Assembly: GCF_020085105.1 (NCBI RefSeq)
Contig: NC_058051.1
Location: 2,934,001-2,998,000 of the forward strand
DNA: 64,000 bases
DNA from: Siniperca chuatsi
Taxonomy: Eukaryota; Chordata; Actinopteri; Centrarchiformes; Sinipercidae
Reading direction: 5' to 3'
A program made the translations under genes and the position numbers. The notes under the pieces were generated by a model. The model was not told the origin of the DNA. It saw only the letters and a program-made list of their open reading frames with translations, and did no database searches. Positions 56,440-64,000 of this stretch are shown in pieces (position 1 is the stretch's first letter; the number at the start of each line of letters is the position of its first letter).

Positions 56440-58097
56440 GACTGTTTATTTGTTTTACAATATTATCTTGGTTACATTCTTATATAAACTTTTAGATCTT
56501 TCTAATTTTCTTACAGAATGACAGGGATGTTTATCAGATTGCATACCTAGAAAAGTAAAGGAATACATGCATCCAAACATGAACAGCATTAAAAGGAGCA
56601 ACTTTATATAACAAGTAGAAATTCACAACTGTGAGCTCTGCTCAGTCTCACTGTGGTCATCAATCAAGGCAGGAATATTACAGAGGGACGTCCTCTAACA
56701 ACACTTTTGCAGAGGAGAGCAAGTTCATTGGCTAAATCCATGATGTGGAATTTAAATGCTTTCAATTTGAGCGGACGATTTTCAGCGCCAAATTTGAGCA
56801 GTTTCCTATAGTTAACATACACATGTGTTTTCATGAGTTCTCTCAATAACATGAGGCACCACAGACACAATAATAAAAAAGCACAACTGTTGAATTTAAC
56901 TGTTGAAATGGATACAGGAAAGACAACCTCTTAAAAGGAAGTGGAAAGTGCACTTAGTGGGTCTGCACAGCACAGACCCTGTCCAAAAAAATACCAACAA
57001 TTCCTCAAAAATTAGACCATATCCAACAAACACTTTTCAACTGCCCTCCAGATAGCTAATCACACACTGCACTGTGATCTTGCTTACTTGTGCCTTTCAT
57101 CGTCTAACCCTCTTATGGTGTTTGTGGACAGGGTTAAGTCCCAGCTGCATAGGGCAACAAACACCTACTGCTGCCCCTTTCCCTACACTTTCCCCTGGAA
57201 TGTGCACAGTGTTCCCAGTACCTAGAAATTCAACACATCAGTCTCACCATGACGTTTGCCTGCAGAGACAGGAAATGTGGTACAATGATACAGCGCCATC
57301 TCTTGCAGAAGATGGAAACTGCCTTGGAGTAAGTCTCACTTATATGTTAGAATCCAGGGACCATAAATGTTGGGTATCCACAAAAAACAACACAAATTTT
57401 CACCAATATATGGTATAAACTAAAAACAACTTCTTTGCTAAAACCTATTAGTTTTACTGGCAGTAAAAATGACAAAATAAATCTAGAATCAAGTCAGCAA
57501 ACTTTTTCACATGAGGCCCCAGGTGTTTATTCAGCTCAGATTATTTACGTACACACATTAGGGCCAAGTGCAGGGGCTGGGAGCACAGCCGTGATCTACG
57601 TGATAGGGCTCTGATGACTGACCATCGGCTTTTACAGCATTCTGACAAGATGAAACGTCATGTGCCAATGATTCATCTCCACAATAAGGAGGAAGCTCTG
57701 GACTCATGATGTGTGCATGGCTTAAAAAAAAAAAACATTTTGTACTGTCCTTGATCTCAAACACAAAACAAGAAAACAAAACATGTAATACTTAGACTAT
57801 GAGGTTAACATAAAAAGTACTAGACATGTCAACAGAGATGATGAAAATGTAGAAAAGGCAAAGAATATACTGAATGACTGAAGAATAGAAAAAAAGGCAT
57901 TTTAAGATAACGTTAAAGATGAGAAATGGCGACGATGATGATTGTGACGCAGGAGCTGATTTGGTATGAGGGAGAGAGAGAGAGAGATAAAGAGAGAGAG
58001 AGAGACAGATAAAGATATGAGTAAGGAGAGAGAGAGAGAGAGAGAGATATCTCTGTATTGAAGACATCCTGACAGTTTACAGTCCTCCTCCTGGTCT
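56440..58097 (-). other. sdcbp2: Probable sdcbp2 3' UTR
   Basis: Two minus-strand AATAAA signals are visible, as TTTATT at about 57527 and about 56445. They would give 3' UTRs of about 0.6 and 1.65 kb. A long (CT)n tract lies shortly after the stop. Confidence 0.45.
57970..58047. repeat. (GA)n microsatellite in the sdcbp2 3' UTR
   Basis: Three GA runs with short interruptions. On the mRNA they are (CU)n, starting about 50 bases after the stop codon, so a polypyrimidine-tract-binding site is possible. Confidence 0.9.
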
Positions 58098-58152
58098 TCA
58101 GACCTCTGGGACCGAGTGATCCATGGATGACCGCAGGAGACCGCTCGACATC
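58098..58152 (-). CDS. sdcbp2: sdcbp2 last coding exon
   Basis: The acceptor on the minus strand is ATTTTTTCCAG. It completes an Arg codon and encodes [17 protein letters not shown], then TGA. Confidence 0.9.
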
Positions 58153-61100
58153 CTGGAAAAAATAATCACATCCATAAGCATGTCAGTGAAGAGCGTCATG
58201 CTTCACACTGGGTTCATTTAAGGTCACTTTCACACTTGTAATTCATTTACACCAAGTCATATGAACCGACATGTAACTCATTGATTGGACAGTTTTGGTG
58301 AAGTCATCGTGCATCATGGATCCACGTGAGACAATCTAATTCTGGTGACTGACAGCAGGTCATGCAGCACTTCAATGCGCTGTATGTGTAGTTACTGTGT
58401 CAACACCTTATTAATGATAAGGTAATGACACTAGATTAACTAAAATGTTGAAATCTTACCTCTTAATCATGTGTTCATAGATGAACTTGGGCATCATGGT
58501 GATGGTCATGGCGGTCGGAGAGGTGGACAGAATGTCCTTGATCTGAGAATCCTGGAATTTTCACACAGGAGCAGTGACATGTGAGGACCTCATGTGGTTA
58601 ATGAATTATCATCAAACTTAAACATTTAGGCAAAAAACATATTCAACGCATTCATCACAGGGCAGAATGAAACTACATGCCTACGAAAGCAAACACTGGA
58701 ACAAAAGCAAACTATGGCCACATTACTGATGCAACCTAAACAACGTTTCATTTCACATTTGTACAGACTTAGAGCTGGTGAGTGCCGCACTTACTTAAAA
58801 ACGCTGCACGTTCCCACGTTATACTAAATTCTGCCAGTATGTATGCAGCCATCCCGATGCAAAATTCAAGTTAGCCACCAAACATTTTATTAGCATCACA
58901 GATGTTGTCATGTTCTGTATTTATTCTAATTTTGGATCATTTTTAGTCCATGTTTTTCCACAATGCCACATCAATGGAATTCATCTTGTCTTACAGTGTA
59001 CACATTACTTCTTCACGTGATGACCTCTTAGTTAACAGTTTATATCCATCAATGACCAAACTATTGGTGATGAAAAGACTCATATACAGAAACAAGTGTC
59101 TGACCTTGAGTCCAATTACGTTTTGCCCATTGATTTCACAGATGTAATGATCAGTCAGCAGGCCGTTGCGGGCAGCAGAGCCATCCTTGACCAGTGAGGT
59201 GATTTTACCAGACTTGTAGATAAAGCCGACGTGGCCTGAGCTGTCTTTGTGCATGGTGACGGTGCGCTGAAAAGGTCTAGAGACACACACAGACACACAG
59301 AAAGGATTAGGAATCCACAGGGTTAGTTTTGTTATAAAAGAGCCGATCCTAAGACTTTTATTGAAAATCACCACGTGCCAGTATGTCTGTAAATTTATAA
59401 TTATGATCAAGAAAACAGAAAACTCAGAAATAGATGGGAAAATAAAAGATAGTAAAAAAACTCTTTTTGATTATGTTGATCAAAACAAAACTAACAGGAG
59501 AGCTGAGCAGCAAATGATGAACTGCCAGCAGAGGGAGCCAAACATTTCAGCTTCTAATGAGAAACCATGAAACTGTTCAGAAAACAGATGACAGACACCT
59601 GTTTAAATATTATAGATATACACATATATAGTCATTTACAATCAAAGCTTTTATGCAAATTGGTGATGCCATGTTTATAGCTGAGATCTGCTTGCACGAT
59701 ATGAGTCACGAGGCCCTCGGCTCATCAGGGAGCAGCCTTTTCAAAAGCTGGGAAAGTGGAGTTCAGCAATTAACCAGCCTTTTTCCTTTGAACATGCTGT
59801 TGCAGATGTAAGTTCAAAAGTGCCGTGTACATACATCCAAAATCCTGACCATTAGAAGTCAACTCACTATGAAAGGCAAGATAATAAAATACAATACAGG
59901 TATGTGTACATTAGACAAATGGATGGAGTAGTTTATAAAGCAATGTAATACCACAATTGCTCCATGTCATGTAAAAGACAAGTCAGAGATGAGGTCTACA
60001 CATTGGAAAATAATCCCCTGAGGACACATTAATCCTATGTATGTTTCCATTCTACATTTTAACGTACAATATATTGCAATCTGGAGGCTCACAAAGCACA
60101 TCTGTGAGCACATTCCCAGTACTTGGCTCTCAAAACAATGCAGTGTTATTAAAACTATTAAGAATTAAAGCTTTTGTCCACAACAAAAATGAGACTGAAA
60201 CTAAATAAAAACATAACCTTTGACAACAAAAACTTAACTCAAATGTGCAACAATTTCATGAACATATGAAAACTAAATGATCATGTAAAAGACAGATTAA
60301 TAGAAAAACTAACTAATTACGGTTTTAATGCAGGCGTATTCAAAGTCCTGCATGCATCTACGGAATCACATTGTACACTTTTGTCCGTTTTGCCTCTGCC
60401 ACTAATGTTAGCTAACGTTACTGGTTCTTGGAAGGAAAAAAAAGTAACAAATTTATAGACTAATTGAATCTAAAAATCACACTGAAAATTAAACAAGCGT
60501 TAACAAAACAGCTGGGACAAACCACAAAAATAGGCAGGCCTGCACACCGACAGTTTTAAAAAGGTAATGTTAACATTAAAATAACATTATCACAGGATGT
60601 TAACGTTACTTTCAGTTGGCTATCTTTGATGTTTATAGGCTATTGGGAGGAGTGAGTGTAGCATTAATGTAGTCTGCCAACTATGTAAATCTCCACCTAC
60701 AGTGGATATTACTGCGTTAATGTTACTGGATGTTTTAGCTGCTCGTCTCAGGCTAAACCTGGACAGTGAACAGTATTTTAGTGAACAAGCGAGTGAATCC
60801 AGCTTCTGAATGATCATGGTGCTCCGCAGTGGAGAGCACAGGTACATGCAACTATCCAAGTGCGAGTGAGCAGGAAACAACAGTGAGTGGCCAGTTTGGG
60901 AATTTTAAACTGTATTTAGCTAAGAAGAGTGAGTCTGTTGTATTTCTGCTGAGCAGAGCAGCATGGTCACTGTATGTGTGAACCATTACAGTCTGGTATA
61001 AACAAGTTTACCTTTTCCTTTAACACAAGACGAAGACTAAAACTAAATCAAATTCAGGTGCCAAAGTTAACACTGGTACAATGGTCAAACTGGGCCCAAC

Positions 61101-62403
61101 AGAAATACAGTGAGTCCTGATAGGTTTAGGACACACTGTTATAATCGTAAGTCCTCCGTGTATTAAATACTCCTCACCTGTCCCTGACCACGAGCTCAAT
61201 GCGGGTCTCGGCTGCAGCCTTCAGGGCCTTGTGGGCCTTGTCTACGCTCCAACCGGCACAGTTCTGCCCGTTTATTTGAAGGACCTGGTCTCCAAAACGC
61301 AGCCCGGCCAGGGCCGCAGGGGAGTTAGCCTGCACCAGCTGGACAAACACTCCCTGAGAAAGGAAAGATGAAGCATTCAAAATTAGTCCAAGGAATGGAG
61401 GAAGAGAGAAGACGGACACTGATAGCAGAGGAGAGAAAATGTTATTGCTAAATATTTGAAACAGTGAAAGGAATTAAACCAAACAGAACGAGCAGATGGC
61501 TCATGTCTGAACAACTCTTAAAATAATTAGTTTACTGTTTTACTTGATGTCGATGCACTTTAATGAAATTATTTGATTGGAATGATGTCATTAATTTTGA
61601 GGATTCAGCACCCTGTTAAGTCAAGTGTGCTGTGTCATTTCAGCAGTCCATCGCCAATACACTGAATCTTCTGTTTTTACTAACTCATTTCAGTCATGGC
61701 TGCCCACTGTGTTAGTGCAACAGTACAAACTGAATAATTACCGACATTCAAGAGCTTACTAGCGCTCGCAAGCTGGTCAAGTATCAAAAGAGATCACTCA
61801 CTGTTTGTTTGTGTCGCTTGCTCTTAGTACTGGTAATTAACACCACCCAGTCCCTGTTTTAGTTGCCAACTTCAGCAAGTTACCAAAGCACAAGTGTTCC
61901 AGAAATATTACATGTCAATAAAAACAGGTCTGTTAGATGCAGATCAGTTTAAGGAGGTATCATCAGAAGCAGATGGGTTCAACCCTAGTGATCAACATGT
62001 CGGATCACTTGATGCTCCCGATACAGAGTAAAACAGGTTAAGCATTGAATGTTTACACCAAGTGAAGCAGAGTTTGACCCAGATCTCAACCCTGATCTTG
62101 TGTGGAAGATTAGAAGAGGGGGTGTGGATTTCCTCAGTCATCAGTATGCCGTTAAAGGGGTGTTAATGACAGTCAGTCTGGGCGGAATAATTAATGAGAG
62201 AACAGGTGCCTGTCAAAGAGTTTGTGATGCTGACTCACGTTGTCGATGGCCCTGAGCCGGAGTCCCACCTTCCCGTCCTGGTCCTTACAGAGGATGACCT
62301 CCCGCAGCCCTGGGCGGATCTCTGCCCTCCTGATGCCGACGTCTGCCCCCGTCACCGGCCGCACCATCCCCCCAACACCTGCACTGAAGGGCACTGCCAC
62401 TTG
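58098..62403 (-). CDS. sdcbp2: Syntenin with two PDZ domains, C-terminal 219 residues
   Basis: Exons 62403-62239, 61353-61178, 59276-59105, 58551-58460 and 58152-58098 join in frame into 219 codons and a stop. Syntenins are cytosolic and membrane-associated scaffolds whose paired PDZ domains bind syndecan and other receptor tails and phosphoinositides. PDZ1 runs from [20 protein letters not shown] to [11 protein letters not shown]2 from [18 protein letters not shown] to [18 protein letters not shown]. The C-terminus MDHSVPEV is the family signature. The roughly 80-100 residue N-terminus, with its LYPSLEDL-type motif, is not found up to 64000 and must lie beyond. I choose sdcbp2 over sdcbp because of the neighbour snph; by sequence alone it is close to both. 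Confidence 0.92.
58460..58551 (-). CDS. sdcbp2: sdcbp2 exon, end of PDZ2
   Basis: The exon of 92 bases is bounded by AAATTCCAG and GTAAGATTTC. It encodes [20 protein letters not shown] and [10 protein letters not shown], phase 0 to phase 2. Confidence 0.93.
59105..59276 (-). CDS. sdcbp2: sdcbp2 exon, first part of PDZ2
   Basis: The exon of 172 bases is bounded by GTGTGTCTCTAG and GTCAGA. It encodes [20 protein letters not shown], including the HVGF carboxylate-binding loop, and [20 protein letters not shown] with VIGLK. Confidence 0.95.
59277..61177 (-). other. sdcbp2 intron
   Basis: 1.9 kb between PDZ1 and PDZ2 exons. AT-rich, no repeat family or RNA gene recognised. Confidence 0.6.
61178..61353 (-). 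CDS. sdcbp2: sdcbp2 exon, second part of PDZ1
   Basis: The exon of 176 bases is bounded by CTTTCCTTTCTCAG and GTGAGGAG. It encodes [40 protein letters not shown] and the rest of PDZ1, phase 0 to phase 2. Confidence 0.95.
62239..62403 (-). CDS. sdcbp2: sdcbp2 exon, start of PDZ1
   Basis: The exon of 165 bases is bounded by CCCCCTTCCTCAG and GTGAGTCAG, phase 0 at both ends. It encodes [20 protein letters not shown] and [20 protein letters not shown]. The Met at 62400 in the shadow frame is not a start; the exon clearly continues from an upstream one outside the window. Confidence 0.93.
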
Positions 62404-63558
62404 CTGAGGAAGGGGGACGGAAGCCAGACAGCAAGGAAGGTGAGAAAGTGCAAGAGGGAAATTGAGTGGGGGTGAGAGAGAGGTGAGAGGAAGAAAGGAT
62501 TAAAGAGACATGTTGCATTAAAATTCAGCTGGAGATAAAAAGGAATGCTGCATAAAATAGGGATATGTGGGAGGATTCAATTTCATCTCCTCCTCCACCA
62601 GTGAACGAGATCAGAATTTCAATTCAATTCAGTTTTATTTATATAGTGCCAAATCTTAACAGAAGTTATCTCAGGGCACTTTTAATATAGAGCAGGTCTA
62701 GACCGGACTCTTTATTAGAAATGCTTTAGGCACTGCTCTTGAAAACTTCATCATTAATATGCTTTGCACAAGCAATGAAGAAATTAAAAACATTAGAAAA
62801 ATAACAGTAGAGGTGAAGCCATCGGCAAATGGCAGAGAACACAGATGGTAAAATGCCAGCTGAAAAGCTAGGGTGCTGTGTGAGCCTTGACATCTGCAGA
62901 ATCCGCATGTACACATACACACACATGCAACTGGAGGGGAGTGAAGAGTTCACACCCTCCCACACACTGCTCCAGGCCTGCGGTGAGTCACTCCGTAATC
63001 TCTGGCAACAGAATACTGTAGTGCTCTGATATATCTACTAAAAACAGATTTTGAATCACTGAGGGCTGATGGTTTGAAGTGAGAGGCTTTAATGTGACCT
63101 GAAATTTAAGAAGTTGTTTTTTTTAACATGGGTCTTGTTTTATTAATCCAAATTATATAAACAATTATTTTTGGATGGAATGAAAAATCACAGGGGAACT
63201 CCACCAATTTTACACATCAAAGTCTGTTCACAGGTGTTGGGGAGTACAACTGCATATGTGAGAAAAGTTGCATAAAACCTTTTGCGGCTCCAGAGGGAGC
63301 TGTGTGAAGTCTGATAACTTGTTGCGCGGTTGGGCTACAAGTTTGAAAAGTGATCTGCTTGCATTGTGGGTAATGTAGGCGCCAGGTTTTGACAAGGAAG
63401 AAGAATGTATGGAATACAAGATGATATTTCTGATTCGATTTTCATCCTTTTTTTTGGTTTGTTTTTTAACTGTCCACTGACAACGTCAGGAGCACAAAGC
63501 GAAATCGGTGGAGTACGCTTTCAGATGTTTGCATGCATTAACACTCATCCCCAAGGAC
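62404..63558 (-). other. sdcbp2 upstream intron, no N-terminal exon seen
   Basis: I looked on the minus strand for the conserved LYPSLEDL-type N-terminal motif and found none. Apart from a retroposon tail, nothing is recognised. Confidence 0.5.
62617..62712 (-). mobile_element. Retroposon 3' tail, antisense copy
   Basis: It begins TTCAATTCAATTCAGTTTTA. Its reverse complement matches 55325-55430, including GGTCTAGACCTGCTCTATA and GAGATAACTTCTGTTA. Confidence 0.8.
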
Positions 63559-64000
63559 CAGTGTTGGGGATAACTCACTACAAAGTAATGTGTTAGAGGG
63601 ATGTAACGAGAAGTAATCAGTTATTTAGTTACATTTTCAAATAAGCAACCCGTTACTGTTAAAATTTTACCGGATTACCTTGTTCCTTTTGTTGCCAGAA
63701 AAAAGGAAAAAAGAAAATCCAGTACTCGCACTGTTTCTGTGTCTTTCCTCCTTCTTGGAGGGTAGCTGCGTACTAGTGGAAGGTATTCAACCCTACGGTT
63801 GTGTCAGTGCTCATGAGTAGCTCAGCTAAGGAAGTGAGATGGCAGAGAGGACAGCCTTTCCGCCGTGGAAGTAAGTAACTAAGCATTGATCTAGTTAACT
63901 GGTTGCATGTTGAAACATGATGTACTGTAAGCTATATGAGCCCGTGTTTTATTGTTTTCATGAGGTAGCTGTGCCTAATAAGCCTCTGCCCCGTTTGCTG
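63559..64000 (+). mobile_element. End of a hAT-like DNA transposon, cut by the window edge
   Basis: It starts CAGTGTTGGGGATAACTCAC, with AAGTAATCAG, AGTTACATTTT and AACCCGTTACTGTT following: the CAGTGTTGGGG terminus and TTAC/GTAA-rich subterminal region of fish hAT elements. An ATG at 63839 opens MAERTAFPPW and stops at a GTAAGT donor (63871), which could be the first exon of a transposase. The other end and the target duplication lie outside the window; the left flank is CCAAGGAC. Confidence 0.6.

Noticed and set aside
1-64000. CRISPR arrays, operons, rRNA genes, prokaryotic defence systems
   Set aside because: The window is vertebrate nuclear DNA; no spaced identical repeats or compact gene runs occur.

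Overview
This window is ordinary nuclear DNA of a vertebrate, almost certainly a ray-finned (teleost) fish and probably a percomorph. The evidence is interrupted genes with GT/AG introns, a high load of fish-type LINE remnants, tRNA-derived SINEs, hAT-type and other MITEs, and many microsatellites. Two well-supported genes lie tail to tail in the right third: syntaphilin (snph, + strand, coding exons 38868-49950) and a two-PDZ syntenin, most likely sdcbp2 (- strand, coding exons 58098-62403; its N-terminal exons lie beyond position 64000). From general knowledge, SNPH and SDCBP2 are also convergent neighbours on human 20p13, so the pair is old conserved synteny.

Layout. 1-10.7 kb: gene-poor; L2-like and I/Jockey-like LINE fragments, a tRNA-derived SINE, two MITE-like elements, a dispersed repeat and a 21-bp minisatellite. 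10.9-16.1 kb: a decaying or unusual multi-exon locus (+ strand). It has a short first coding exon, a highly acidic second exon with a one-base frame break, a Ser/Thr-rich block with a 135-bp in-frame internal duplication, a 250-bp tandem duplication carrying exon-like units, and terminal exons followed by AATAAA. I do not recognise the gene. 16-23.9 kb: repeats and nested insertions. 23.9-24.6 kb: a CpG-rich segment with two exon-like pieces ending in GTAAGT donors, the best candidate for the snph promoter and its 5' non-coding exons. 24.6-38.7 kb: the presumed first long intron, containing a hAT MITE with a perfect 8-bp target duplication that is itself split by a second inverted-repeat element, a TTAA-flanked 1.1-kb element, a foldback MITE and a LINE endonuclease fragment. 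38.8-49.95 kb: snph. 50-56.4 kb: snph 3' region, with an antisense L2-like LINE and a retroposon tail. 56.4-62.4 kb: sdcbp2. 63.56-64 kb: one end of a hAT-like transposon, cut by the window edge.

The two real genes have separate jobs. Syntaphilin anchors axonal mitochondria to microtubules through a coiled coil and a C-terminal membrane segment. Syntenin is a PDZ scaffold for membrane receptors and phosphoinositides. I see no sign of a new defence, mobile or enzymatic system. The points most worth a second look are the unidentified acidic locus, the nested transposons with readable target duplications, and a perfect 20-bp hairpin in a snph intron.
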